Below are positions 36,935 through 46,300 of a DNA stretch of 64,000 nucleotides, one piece after another. The DNA is from JACVRW01 sp963819115 (GTDB lineage Bacteria > Actinomycetota > Thermoleophilia > Solirubrobacterales > Thermoleophilaceae). Made by a program: the position numbers and the translations under genes. The DNA is taken from NCBI GenBank assembly GCA_963819115.1, contig CAWFUR010000011.1, forward strand, positions 1,984,001 to 2,048,000, read 5' to 3'. The first letter of the stretch is position 1. Each line of letters starts with the position of its first letter. The notes beneath the pieces are model-generated. The model did not search any database, had not been told where the DNA came from, and worked only from the letters and a program-made list of their open reading frames with translations.

Positions 36935-37693
36935 ATGTTGCGCCGAATGGCTTCGCCTCCGCGCACGCGTGAGAGCGAGGAGGAGCGCCAGCGTCGACTG
37001 AACGCGCGCACGCTCGTGATCGCGAGCGCGGCCTCCGCATCGGCAGCCGCCGTGACCTCGCAGCTCTGGATCAGGGGTACCTGGATCGCCGCAGCGATCA
37101 CCCCCGTGATCGTGGCCGTGGTCAGTGAGCTCCTGCATCGGCCGAGCGAGCGCATCGCCCGCGCGCTTACGACCGATCAACCACAGCTCATCCTGGACGA
37201 GGCCCCCGAGCCCGCCACCGATGGGGTGCGGCCGGACCGCGACGCCCCCCGGCCGGATCCCGCGGCGCCGCCCGTGGCGAGACCCAGCTCACGAGGTGGG
37301 GTCTCGGGAGCCCCCGGCCCGGTGCGCGTCTATCGCCAGCCCGCGCAGGTCTCCAAACCGCCGCGAATCGCCGTGGGCGTGGTCCTCACCACGGCACTGA
37401 TCGCGCTGCTCGTGGCCGTGGTGGTGATCACAGTGCCCGAGCTGATCGTGGGCCAGTCGCTCGGGAGCGGGGACAACGCCACCACGTTCGGTGGAGGAAA
37501 GGCCCGGCACAAGAGCTCCAAGTCGGGCCAGACCACCACGAGCACGGACACGCAGGCCACCACGCCCTCAAACACCACGAGCACGAACACGGACACAACC
37601 GGCACGGATCAGTCAACGGCGCCCACGAACACCCCCACGACCACGGCTCCCACGACCCCGGCGCCGAGTCTCACCCCCCGCACCACTCCCTGA
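36935..37693 (+). CDS. Two-helix membrane protein with Thr-rich C-terminus, unknown function
   Basis: A 252-residue protein (248 if the ATG at 36947 is used). The N-terminus is charged. The first hydrophobic helix is around residues 30-67, a proline-rich acidic linker covers 75-140, and a second helix at about 150-172 (GVVLTTALIALLVAVVVITV) is followed by an extracytoplasmic tail of about 70 residues made mostly of Thr, Ser, Asn and Pro. The tail looks like a flexible, possibly O-glycosylated spacer. I know no defined family. A glycine-rich border (GSGDNATTFGGGKARH) separates helix and tail. Confidence 0.6.
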   Translation: MLRRMASPPRTRESEEERQRRLNARTLVIASAASASAAAVTSQLWIRGTWIAAAITPVIVAVVSELLHRPSERIARALTTDQPQLILDEAPEPATDGVRPDRDAPRPDPAAPPVARPSSRGGVSGAPGPVRVYRQPAQVSKPPRIAVGVVLTTALIALLVAVVVITVPELIVGQSLGSGDNATTFGGGKARHKSSKSGQTTTSTDTQATTPSNTTSTNTDTTGTDQSTAPTNTPTTTAPTTPAPSLTPRTTP

Positions 37694-37731
37694 CCGGCAG
37701 ACGCCCCGCCGCGTGCCACCATCTGCCGGTA

Positions 37732-38646
37732 ATGGGCCATCACCACGGGCACGTGCACGATGCCGAGGGCAACAGCCGCCGGCTGTCGGTGGCGCTGGCG
37801 CTGATCACCTCCTTCATGGCGCTGGAGGTGGTGGCGGGAATACTGGCCTCGTCCCTGGCGCTGCTCTCGGACGCGGCCCACATGCTCACGGACGCCGGCG
37901 CCATCGCGCTCGCGCTCCTGGCCGCGCGGCTGGCGCGCCGTCCGGCCGGCGGGGGCTTCACCTTCGGGCTGCGTCGCGCCGAGATCCTGTCCGCGCAGGT
38001 GAACGGCGCCACCCTGGTGGCCCTGGCCGTGCTCGTGCTCTACGCGGGCATTCAGCGCCTCGCGGACCCGCCCGACGTGGAGGGCGCGACGGTGCTGGTC
38101 GTGGCCGTGGTGGGGATAGGGGTGAACCTGGCGGCCACCGCCGTGCTGGCCGGAGCCGACCGCCGGAGCCTCAACGTGGAGGGCGCCTTCCAGCACGTGC
38201 TCACCGACCTCTTCGCCTTCATCGCCACCGCGGTGGCCGGCGTCGTGATCCTGGTAACGGGCTTCTCCCGCGCGGACGGCATCGCCGCACTGCTGGTGGC
38301 GGCACTCATGCTCCACTCGGGCTGGGGACTGCTCGTGGAGTCCGGACGGGTCCTTCTGGAGGCCTCTCCGCGCGGCCTCGACCCGAACGAGATCGGCCGT
38401 GCGCTCGCCTCCCAGCCGCATGTCGTGGAGGTGCACGACCTGCACGTCTGGGAGGTGAGCTCGGGCTTCCCGGCGCTGTCCGCTCACATCACCGTCCGCT
38501 CCGGATGCGACACCCAGTCCCACCGGCGCGACCTGGCGCTGATGCTCGAGGAGCGCTTCGGTATCGAGCACACCACGCTTCAGGTGGAGGAGCGCCACGG
38601 GGGCCCGCTCACCATCGAGCCGCTGGCGCCCAGGGGCCGCGGTTGA
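37732..38646 (+). CDS. Cation diffusion facilitator (CzcD/ZitB type) metal exporter
   Basis: A 304-residue CDF-family exporter. The metal-binding site is seen in LLSDAAHMLTDAGAIALALL near residue 45 and HVLTDLFAFIATAV near residue 160, giving the HxxxD/DxxxD pairs of the zinc site. A His-rich start (GHHHGHVHD) and a C-terminal cytoplasmic domain with VHDLHVWEVSSGFPALSAHI agree with zinc/cadmium/cobalt exporters. It is followed by the YihY gene with a 4-nt TTGA overlap. Confidence 0.92.
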   Translation: MGHHHGHVHDAEGNSRRLSVALALITSFMALEVVAGILASSLALLSDAAHMLTDAGAIALALLAARLARRPAGGGFTFGLRRAEILSAQVNGATLVALAVLVLYAGIQRLADPPDVEGATVLVVAVVGIGVNLAATAVLAGADRRSLNVEGAFQHVLTDLFAFIATAVAGVVILVTGFSRADGIAALLVAALMLHSGWGLLVESGRVLLEASPRGLDPNEIGRALASQPHVVEVHDLHVWEVSSGFPALSAHITVRSGCDTQSHRRDLALMLEERFGIEHTTLQVEERHGGPLTIEPLAPRGRG

Positions 38647-39512
38647 GGGCACGCCGCGCCTGGGATCTCCTGAAGCGGACGGTTGCCGAGTTCCGAGCGC
38701 GCGGCATGACGGACTGGGCCGCCGCGCTCACGTACTACAGCGTGCTCTCCATCTTTCCCGCACTGCTCGTGCTGGTCTCGCTGATGGGCATCGTGGGCCA
38801 CTCCGCCACGACGCCGATCCTGGACAACCTCGAGCACGTGGGCCCCGGTCCGGCGCACGACATCGTGGACAGCGGGATAAGGAACGTGCAGAACGGGCAG
38901 ACCGCCGCGGGTGTGCTGCTCGTGACCGCGCTGGCCGTGGCCCTGTGGACGGCATCGGGCTACGTGGGGGCCTTCATGCGCGCGTCCAACGCGATCTACG
39001 ACGTGGACGAGCCCCGCCCAATGTGGAAGACGCTGCCGGTGCGGCTCGGGCTCACCCTCGTGCTTCTGGTGCTCGTGGCCGCCTGCGGCACCGCGGTGGT
39101 GCTCACCGGCGGCCTGGCGGAGCAGGCGGGCAACCTGGTGGGGCTCGGGTCGACCGCGCTCGACGTCTGGGACGTGGTCAAGTGGCCGGTCCTGTTCCTG
39201 CTCGTGTCGTTCCTGTTCGCGCTCCTCTACTGGGCCTCGAGCGGCGGCGAGCAGGAGGGCGGCTTCCGGCTCGTCACTGCGGGCGGACTCGTGGCGGTGC
39301 TGGTCTGGGTCGCCGCCTCGGCCGGCTTCGCGTTCTACGTGTCGAACTTCGGCTCGTACAACGAGACCTACGGATCGATCGGCGGGGTGATCGTCTTCCT
39401 GGTTTGGCTGTGGATCTCCAACATCGCCGTGCTGCTGGGTGCGGTCATGAACGCCGAGATCGATCGCGGGAGCACCGCGGCTCTAGAAAGGGCCTCGACG
39501 CGCCAGCTTTAA
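38643..39512 (+). CDS. YihY/virulence factor BrkB family membrane protein
   Basis: A 289-residue membrane protein with six helices. MTDWAAALTYYSVLSIFPALLVL near residue 22 is the diagnostic YihY segment, and LWTASGYVGAFMRASNAIYDVDEPRPMWKTLPVRL follows. The C-terminal SYNETYGSIGGVIVFLVWLW is also typical. The TTG start overlaps the CDF stop. The family was once called ribonuclease BN in error; its role is unknown, though some members appear in the envelope. Confidence 0.9.
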   Translation: MRARRAWDLLKRTVAEFRARGMTDWAAALTYYSVLSIFPALLVLVSLMGIVGHSATTPILDNLEHVGPGPAHDIVDSGIRNVQNGQTAAGVLLVTALAVALWTASGYVGAFMRASNAIYDVDEPRPMWKTLPVRLGLTLVLLVLVAACGTAVVLTGGLAEQAGNLVGLGSTALDVWDVVKWPVLFLLVSFLFALLYWASSGGEQEGGFRLVTAGGLVAVLVWVAASAGFAFYVSNFGSYNETYGSIGGVIVFLVWLWISNIAVLLGAVMNAEIDRGSTAALERASTRQL

Positions 39513-39522
39513 CCCAATCGAG

Positions 39523-39548
39523 GTTTAGTTCATCCGAAAAGGGGAGAT
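39523..39548 (+). promoter_or_regulatory. Candidate SigB/SigF-type promoter upstream of the sigma gene
   Basis: GTTTAG (39523-39528) and GGGGAGAT (39541-39548) are separated by 12 bases, near the known stress-sigma pattern GTTTAA-N12-15-GGGTAT. The site lies about 130 bp before the sigma factor start, and such sigmas often act on their own promoter. The rest of the gap 39513-39680 holds a leader I cannot assign. Confidence 0.35.
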
Positions 39549-39680
39549 CCTCCGTATATAGGTAGCCGTCGCGGGACATTGGCTCGCACGGTGCCGACAG
39601 GAAAAGAGGGACGACCTGCGATCGCCAAGCGGTTGTAAGCCGGACCAGCAAGGTCTCGCTAACTGCATGGAGGTCCCCCT

Positions 39681-40490
39681 TTGGTCGCCGCACCCCCCCT
39701 TACGCGGGCTCATGTCCGCTTCGGCAGGCCCGACGAATTCGAACGCGAGCGCTCCCGCGAAACCGAGCGCCGGCTCCTCGAGCTCTACCACCGCGAGGGC
39801 GATGTTCATGCCCGTGATGAGCTCGTCACCCGCCTGCTTCCCCTGGCTCGAGACCTAGCCCTCCGCTACTCGTACACCGACGAGCCGGTCGACGATCTGA
39901 TCCAGGTCGCCACGATGGGCCTGATCAAGGCCATCGACCGCTTCGAGCCCGGCCGGGGCACGAAGTTCACGAGCTACGCCGCCCCCACGATCCTGGGAGA
40001 GCTGAAGCGCCACTTCCGCGACAAGGGCTGGTCGCTGCACGTCCCGCGTGAGCTCCAGGAGCGCGCGCTTGCCGTGAGCCGGGGCACCGAGGCCCTGTCC
40101 AAGGAGCTCGGGCGCTCGCCCAAGGTCAGAGAGGTCGCGCACCATCTCGGCTACACCACCGAGCAGGTGCTCGAGGCGAGCGAGGCCGCGGCCAGCTACG
40201 AGGCCGCGTCACTCGACGCTCCCACCTCGCGCGAGGACGACGAGGGAGCCTCGCTCGTGGACATGCTCGGCGGCGAGGACTCGTCGTACGAGCTGGTGGA
40301 GAGCCGGGACGCCATAGCCAGCACCTGGCAGTCACTGCCCGAGGTCGAGCGCAAGGTGGTGGAGCTGCGGTTCATGCACGACCTGACGCAGCGCGAGATC
40401 GGCGAGCGCATCGGGTACTCGCAGATGCACGTGTCGCGGTTGCTGCGCCGCGCTCTCACTCAGCTGGAGGATGCCGCGGAAGCCGCCTAG
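39681..40490 (+). CDS. SigB/SigF/SigG-family RNA polymerase sigma factor
   Basis: A 269-residue group-3 sigma factor. Region 2 covers DLIQVATMGLIKAIDRFEPGRGTKFTSYA followed by APTILGELKRHFRDKGWSLH, where GELKRHFRD with W is typical of SigB/F. Region 3 runs at about residues 125-165, and region 4 is ERKVVELRFMHDLTQREIGERIGYSQMHVSRLL. The start is the TTG at 39681, which follows GGAGGT by 6 bp. Neither an anti-sigma RsbW-type kinase nor an RsbV antagonist gene is beside it, unlike many SigB/F loci. It converges on the secreted protein gene with 2 bp between stops. Confidence 0.88.
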   Translation: MVAAPPLTRAHVRFGRPDEFERERSRETERRLLELYHREGDVHARDELVTRLLPLARDLALRYSYTDEPVDDLIQVATMGLIKAIDRFEPGRGTKFTSYAAPTILGELKRHFRDKGWSLHVPRELQERALAVSRGTEALSKELGRSPKVREVAHHLGYTTEQVLEASEAAASYEAASLDAPTSREDDEGASLVDMLGGEDSSYELVESRDAIASTWQSLPEVERKVVELRFMHDLTQREIGERIGYSQMHVSRLLRRALTQLEDAAEAA

Positions 40491-40492
40491 CC

Positions 40493-41449
40493 TCAGCGGC
40501 GAGGGCGGGGCAGACTCGCCGTGTCCACCACCTCGAACGCGCTTCCGGGCACGTTCTGGAGCGAGTGGAGGTCGTCGTTGTCCCAGCCCTTGCTCGGCGC
40601 CCCGGACACGTACCAGGGCGAGCCGTTGTCGGCCAGGATCATCCCGTAGCGCTTGAGTGCGCGCAGCACGATGCGGGCCTGGCGCGGGAAGCGGACGATC
40701 GGGAAGCTCTTCTTCAGGCGCAATCGCTGCCCCATCGCCGGCAATGCCGGATCCGTGAGCGACGAAGCGATGTGGCGCGCGGGGTAGATGAAGGCCCGGC
40801 GGGTGCGAGGCGCGGTGAACCGCAGCGCATGGTGGATCGCCCCCGCCCTCACCTCCCCATAACGCGCGAGCCCGGGCAGGATCGGCAGCCCGGCGGCATC
40901 GGCCGACGTCCAGCCCTTCGGGCGCAGCCGGTTGGACCGCAGGTTCCACACCGCGCCGGAACCGGCCCTCCAGCGCGCGCCGCCGTTCTCCGGGTAGGCG
41001 GCGTACAGCTCATAGAGCCGGCAGCGCGATCGGTCCACCACGATCACGTGACGGTCCCCGTCCGCGCCGCGGCCGCCCTCCACGGGCGCGTTCGGCGGCA
41101 CCGGGTAGGGCCCGCGGTTCGACTCGTCGGCGTAGTCGAAGCTCACCGGAACGCGGTGCTGGCCGCCCGGGACGGTCACGTAGGGGATCCCGATCGGCCC
41201 ACCGTCGTAGAGCCCGGAGCCGAAGTCGGCGTGCATGTGGGCATCAAGCCCGATGCCTCTCACGATCTGCGCGGAGCGCGCGAGCACGGGCAGGCGGTCC
41301 ACCCTCGCGTTCCACTGGCTGTTCGCCGGGAACACCGGGCAGGAGCGCAGCTTGGGCGCGCCTCCCCCACCGGCGCCCGCGCCCGTGGCCGCCACCAGCG
41401 CGAGCGCGGTCAGCAGCAGCAGCGCCCCCGGGAGTGCACGGCTCCTCAT
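40493..41449 (-). CDS. Secreted protein of unknown function
   Basis: A 318-residue protein with a signal peptide: MRSRALPGALLLLTALALVA, Ala-rich cleavage area. The mature part begins APKLRSCPVFPANSQWNARVDR and is soluble with few hydrophobic helices. Motifs that look conserved are FDYADESNRGPYPVPPNAP, HVIVVDRSRCRLYELYAAY and the aromatic DNGSPWYVSGAPSKGWDNDD. I do not recognise the domain. The many Trp, Tyr, Asp and Gly residues suggest a beta fold that binds a carbohydrate or similar ligand. The start ATG at 41449 is set by the signal peptide. Confidence 0.7.
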   Translation of the reverse strand: MRSRALPGALLLLTALALVAATGAGAGGGGAPKLRSCPVFPANSQWNARVDRLPVLARSAQIVRGIGLDAHMHADFGSGLYDGGPIGIPYVTVPGGQHRVPVSFDYADESNRGPYPVPPNAPVEGGRGADGDRHVIVVDRSRCRLYELYAAYPENGGARWRAGSGAVWNLRSNRLRPKGWTSADAAGLPILPGLARYGEVRAGAIHHALRFTAPRTRRAFIYPARHIASSLTDPALPAMGQRLRLKKSFPIVRFPRQARIVLRALKRYGMILADNGSPWYVSGAPSKGWDNDDLHSLQNVPGSAFEVVDTASLPRPRR

Positions 41450-41489
41450 CTGCTGGAGGGTAGGCCCGCGCACGGCCCGATCCGGCCCG

Positions 41490-42434
41490 CTAGGCGGATG
41501 TTCTAGCCGCGGGCGCCTCGGCCCGCGCGATCCGCTCGCGCTGCGGCCCGACGGTTTGAAGCGGGTCTTCAGAGGACCGGAAGCCCGCCCGGTACACGGC
41601 CCAGCGCTCGAGCATGGCGCCGCCGAGCACCAGCCCGGCGCCCGCGAGGGTGACGGCGCGACCCCGTCCGCGAGTCGCGGCCAGCACTCCGGCGCCCGCC
41701 GCGGCAAGTCCCTGGGCGGCGCGCGCGAAGGTGGCGGCGCGACCCTTCCGGTAGGGCTCGCCGACGTCCCCGAGGCGCCGCTCCATCAGCCGTGCGGCGC
41801 ACACCTCGGCCACCGCGCCGCCGATGGCCAGGCGGCGCGCCGCGCCGGCATGGCGCTCGGGAGTGAGGATCGTGCCGGCGGCCCCCGCGCTGGACCCCGC
41901 CCCCGCGGAGAACACGAGCGCCAGGGTGAGCCGGGCCCCGGCCCACACCGGCACCGCGGTGTTCGCGACCAGCGCCGAGGTGTAGGTGGCGAGGACGAGA
42001 CCCGAGCCCGCGGCCACCGGCCGCGCCGGGCGCGACAGCCGGGGAAAGCGCCCGAGCTGCGCGTTCGCCGCCGCCAGCGCGGCCGCCGGGCCGAACGCCG
42101 CGAGCGTCCACGAGCCCACGCTCATCGGCGAGGTCACCTTGAACACCCGGAGCATGTTCAGGAAGCGCTCGGGGCGCCCGAGATCGGACACGAGCAGGGC
42201 GGGGCTCACCACCGCTCCTCCAAGCGCCACCGTCCACGCCCGCCGCGCCAGCTCGTCCTCACCACGGAGCTCGGCCAGCTGCCCCAGCACAGCGGAGGCT
42301 CCGGCCATGCCGCCCACGAAGAAGTACACCGGGATCTCCCAGGTCCACACCGGCGGCTTGATCACCGGCCGCCCGTAGTAGGAGCGGGGCTCGGCCCGCG
42401 GTACCACGGGCCGCTCGCGCTCCCCCCCGCTCAC
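41490..42434 (-). CDS. Formate dehydrogenase membrane subunit, NrfD type
   Basis: A 314-residue membrane protein with eight or nine helices of the NrfD/PsrC type. It begins with a short cytoplasmic piece ending PPVWTWEIPVYFFVGGMAGAS. SDLGRPERFLNMLRVFKVTSPMSVGSW near residue 100 is the conserved NrfD segment. Unlike FdnI it lacks a set of heme-ligand histidines, so it should pass electrons from the iron-sulfur subunit directly to quinone. Its GTG overlaps the stop of the iron-sulfur gene by GTGA. Confidence 0.85.
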   Translation of the reverse strand: MSGGERERPVVPRAEPRSYYGRPVIKPPVWTWEIPVYFFVGGMAGASAVLGQLAELRGEDELARRAWTVALGGAVVSPALLVSDLGRPERFLNMLRVFKVTSPMSVGSWTLAAFGPAAALAAANAQLGRFPRLSRPARPVAAGSGLVLATYTSALVANTAVPVWAGARLTLALVFSAGAGSSAGAAGTILTPERHAGAARRLAIGGAVAEVCAARLMERRLGDVGEPYRKGRAATFARAAQGLAAAGAGVLAATRGRGRAVTLAGAGLVLGGAMLERWAVYRAGFRSSEDPLQTVGPQRERIARAEAPAARTSA

Positions 42435-43321
42435 CTCCGGCCGCCGAACACCGCCGCGGCCACGCCCGCGGCCAGCGCCGCGGCTCCCAGCGCGGCGCCC
42501 GCCCATGTCTTCGGGAGCTCGCGCGTGGCGTCCCGCGGGTCCGGGGGCAGGCCGTACACCTCCGGGTCGTCGAGGAGCAGGAAGAAGGCGCCGAAGCCGC
42601 CAACGCCGTCGTCCGGATCCGCGCCGTAGAGCTGCGCCCCCTCCACCCCCGCCTCCACGAACAGCTCGAGCCGGTCCTGCGCGCGCTCCCGCAGCTCGTC
42701 GAGCTCCCCGAACTGGATCGACTGCGTCGGGCAGGCCTGGGCGCAGGCGGGGGTCAGGTCGTCCTTGAGGCGGTCGTAACAGAGGGTGCATTTCCATGCC
42801 CGCCCGTCCTCCTCGCGCCGGTCGATCACCCCGAACGGGCACGCCGGGACGCAGTACCCGCAGCCGTTGCACACGTCGGGCTGCACCACCACCGTGCCGA
42901 ACTCGGTGCGGAAGAGCGCGCCCGTGGGGCATACCTCGAGGCATGCGGCGTGGGTGCAGTGCTTGCACACGTCCGAGGCCATGAGCCAGCGGAAGCCGTC
43001 GTCGGCTTGCGCCGGTGGCCCTCCCTCGCGCTCGGCGAGCAGGTTCAGCTCCGCCGCCTCCACCAGAGATTCCGCCGCGGCGTCCTCCCCCAGCGGCCGC
43101 CTCTGCTCGATGAAGGCCACGTGGCGCCACGTGTCGGCGCCCAGCGCGACGGTGTTGTCGTACGACATGCCGGTGAGCCCGTCGCTCGAGTCGGGCACGT
43201 GGTTCCACTCCTTGCATGCCACCTCGCACGCCTTGCACCCGATGCACACCGACGTGTCGGTGAAGAAGCCCATGCGCGGGTGCGCATCGTCGCCGTAGGA
43301 GCGCAGGCCCGGAGTGGTCAT
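42431..43321 (-). CDS. Formate dehydrogenase iron-sulfur subunit (FdnH/HybA-type ferredoxin)
   Basis: A 296-residue protein with four ferredoxin-like cysteine clusters. The first is Cys26, 29, 32 and 36 in VCIGCKACEVACKEWN. The second is DVCKHCTHAACLEVCPTG, the third is CNGCGYCVPACPFGV and the fourth is KCTLCYDRL with ACAQACPTQSI. These match the FdnH electron-transfer subunit. A C-terminal helix (WAGAALGAAALAAGVAAAVF) would anchor it to the membrane. No twin-arginine signal is present. The ATG is coupled to the catalytic gene through an ATGA overlap. Confidence 0.94.
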   Translation of the reverse strand: MTTPGLRSYGDDAHPRMGFFTDTSVCIGCKACEVACKEWNHVPDSSDGLTGMSYDNTVALGADTWRHVAFIEQRRPLGEDAAAESLVEAAELNLLAEREGGPPAQADDGFRWLMASDVCKHCTHAACLEVCPTGALFRTEFGTVVVQPDVCNGCGYCVPACPFGVIDRREEDGRAWKCTLCYDRLKDDLTPACAQACPTQSIQFGELDELRERAQDRLELFVEAGVEGAQLYGADPDDGVGGFGAFFLLLDDPEVYGLPPDPRDATRELPKTWAGAALGAAALAAGVAAAVFGGRR

Positions 43322-46300
43322 GTCCGGTCACCGATCCCGGCGCGCCGGCGGTACTCATCCACGAGGCCGAGCAGCGCCGGCCCGCGCGGCCGGCGGCCTG
43401 GCCGCACGTCGCAGGTGGCCGCCTTCACCTCCTGGATGTGCACATTGGGGTCAAGCACGATCGGGAAGAGATCGTTCGCCACGTCGCCCTTCGCCAGCCC
43501 CTTCGACCCCCAGTGATACGGCACCCCGATCTGATGGATCGTCCGCCCCTCCACAGTCACGGGCCGCATCCGCTCGGTCACCAGCACGCGCGCCTCGATC
43601 GCGGAGCGGGCGGTGACGATGGTGGCCCAACCCCCGTGCTCGAGGCCCCGGTCGGCCGCCAGCTCCGGGGACAGCTCGCAGAAGAGCTCGGGCTGCAGCT
43701 CGTTCAGGTACGGGATCGTGCGCGACATAGCTCCGGCGGTGTGGTGCTCGGTGATCCGATAGGTCGTCACCACGTGAGGGAACACGTCGCTGCCCGGCTC
43801 GCCGGCCACTGGGTGATACGGGTTCTCCGGCCGCTGGTACCGCTCGCGCATCGGGTTGCGCTCCTGCCCGTAGAGCGGATTGCGGGCGGGCGACTCCTGG
43901 GGCTCGTAGTGCGTGGGCAGCGGGCCGTCCACCACGCCCGTGGGCGCGAACAGCCAGCCCAGGCCGTCGGCCTGGGTGATGAACGGGGCGCTGCCGCGCA
44001 GGGCGTCGAGGCCGCGCACGTCCTCCTCCCCCGGCTCGAAGTCCGGGCGCTTGTCCGCGGGGCCGATGTCCGGGTGGTCCACGCCGGTCCAGCGGCCGGA
44101 CTCCTCGTCCCACCAGACGTAGCGCTTGCGCTCCGACCACGGCCTTCCGTCCGGGTCGGCCGACGCCCGGTTGTAGAGGATGCGGGTGTTGGCCGGCCAG
44201 GCCCAGCCCCACTCGTTCGCCACCCAGTTCTGCTCTCGGCCCGGCCGCCGGCGCGCGGCCTGATTCACCCCGTCCGCGTACACGCCCGCGTGGATCCACG
44301 AGCCGCAGCTGGTGGAGCCGTCGGCCTGGAGCTCGCCGTAGCGGGTGATGTGCCCACCGTCCACGTGGCGGCCTCCGATCTCCCGCAGCACCTCGCCGGC
44401 GTCCGGCTCTCCGGTGGCCCCGATCAACGGATAGTCCCAGGTGAGGTCGAGCAGCGGGCGATCGCGGGCCTCGGCCGACCCGGCCAGGCGCTCACGGATC
44501 TTGCGCCCGAGGTGGAAGAAGAAGTGCAGCTCGGAGCGGCAGTCGCCGGTCGGCTCCACCGCCTTCTCGTGCCACTGCAACAGGCGCTGGGTGTTGGTGA
44601 AGCAGCCGTCCTTCTCGGTGTGCGCGGCGGCCGGCATGAAGAACACCTCGGTCGCGATGTCCTCGGTCACCAGCTCGCCGGTCTCGATCTCGGGCCCGTC
44701 CTTCCAGAACGACGCCGTCTCTATCTCCATCAGGTCGCGAACCACCAGCCAGTCGAGCTTCGTCATGGCCAGGCGGTGCAGCTTCGAGTTGGCGTTACCC
44801 ACGGCCGGGTTCTGGCCCACGGCGAAGAAGCCCTTCACCTTGCCGTCGAGCATGCGGTCGAAGGTGGAGTAGATCGAGTGGTCGCCGTCGATGCGCGGCA
44901 GGTGGCCGAAGCAGTAGTCGTTCTCGGCCGTGGCGGCGTCCCCCCACCAGGCCTTCAGCAGGCTCACGATGTAGGCGTCGAGGTCGCCCCACGCGCCGGT
45001 CGACGGAGCGTTCGCGTCCACGAAGGGCTGGAGCCCGGGCACCGGCTGCGGGTTCGGCATCGGTATGTAGCCGGGAAGGATGTTGTAGAGCGTCGGGATG
45101 TCGGTGGAGCCCTGGATGTTCGCGTGGCCGCGCAGGGCCAGGATCCCACCGCCCGGCCGGCCGATGTTGCCCAGGAGCAGCTGGAGGATCGCCGCGGTGC
45201 GGATGTACTGCACGCCCACGGTGTGCTGGGTCCAGCCCACCGCGTAGACGAGCGCGGAGGTGCGCTCGGGCCCCGAGTTCGCGCACAGCGCCTCGGCCAC
45301 CCGCAGGAAGTCCGCTCGCGAGACGCCGCAGACCCGCTCCACCACCTCCGGGGTGTAGCGGTTGAAGTGGCGCTTCAGGATCTGGAACACGCAGCGCGGG
45401 TGCTCGAGGTCGAAGTCCATCTCAGGCGGCAGCCCCCTCTCCAGAGGTATGCCCTGGGCCCCGTGGGACTGCTCGCCCGACACCTCCCCCTCGCCCTCAC
45501 CACCCCGCGACTCGCGGGCGTGGTCCACCCCGGCGTAGCTCCACGTGGAGTTGTCGTACTCGCCCTTCTCCGCGTCCCAGCCCGAGAACAGCCCGTCGAG
45601 GTCCTCTGTGTCCTCGAAGCCCGGCTTCACGATCACGGGGGCGTTCGTGTAGTTGCGGACGTACTCGCGGAACTCGAGGCCGTTCTCGAGCACGTAGCGC
45701 ACGAGCCCGCCGAGGAAGGCGATGTCGGAACCCGCGCGGATCGGCACGTGAAGGTCGGCCATGGCACTCGTGCGCGTGAAGCGCGGGTCCACGTGGATCA
45801 CCTTCGCCCCCCGGGCCTTGGCCTCCATCACCCACTGGAAGCCGACCGGATGGCACTCCGCCATGTTGGACCCCTGGATCACGATGCAGTCCGAGTTCTG
45901 GAGGTCCTGCTGGAAGGTGGTGGCGCCGCCTCTACCGAACGAGGTCCCCAGACCGGGGACCGTGGAGGAGTGTCATATGCGGGCCTGGTTCTCGATCTGC
46001 ACCGCGCCCATGGCCGTGAACAGCTTCTTAATGAGGTAGTTCTCCTCGCTGTCCAGCGTGGCGCCGCCGTAGAAGGCGAAGCCGCGTGTCCGCGCCAGGC
46101 GGGCGTGAGGGTCGCCCTCCGCGTGCTCCTCCCAGGTCTCGGCGCGGGCGGCCACCACCCGGTCGGCGATCATGTCCGTGGCCGTCTCGAGGTCCAGCTC
46201 CTCCCACTCCCTCCCGTGGGGGCGCCGGTACTTCACGCGGTACTCGCGCACCGGGCTGTTCACGAGACCCTCGGATGCCGACCCCTTCGGGCACAGGCGC

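Noticed and set aside
39549..39680. Leader before the SigB/F-type gene as a c-di-GMP or other riboswitch
   Set aside because: A few short words are similar to GEMM aptamers, but the conserved core and pairing could not be placed.
45973..45975. TGA in the formate dehydrogenase gene as a nonsense mutation splitting it into two pseudogenes
   Set aside because: Both parts are in one frame, the codon is at the Sec position of FdnG, and a correctly spaced SECIS hairpin follows.
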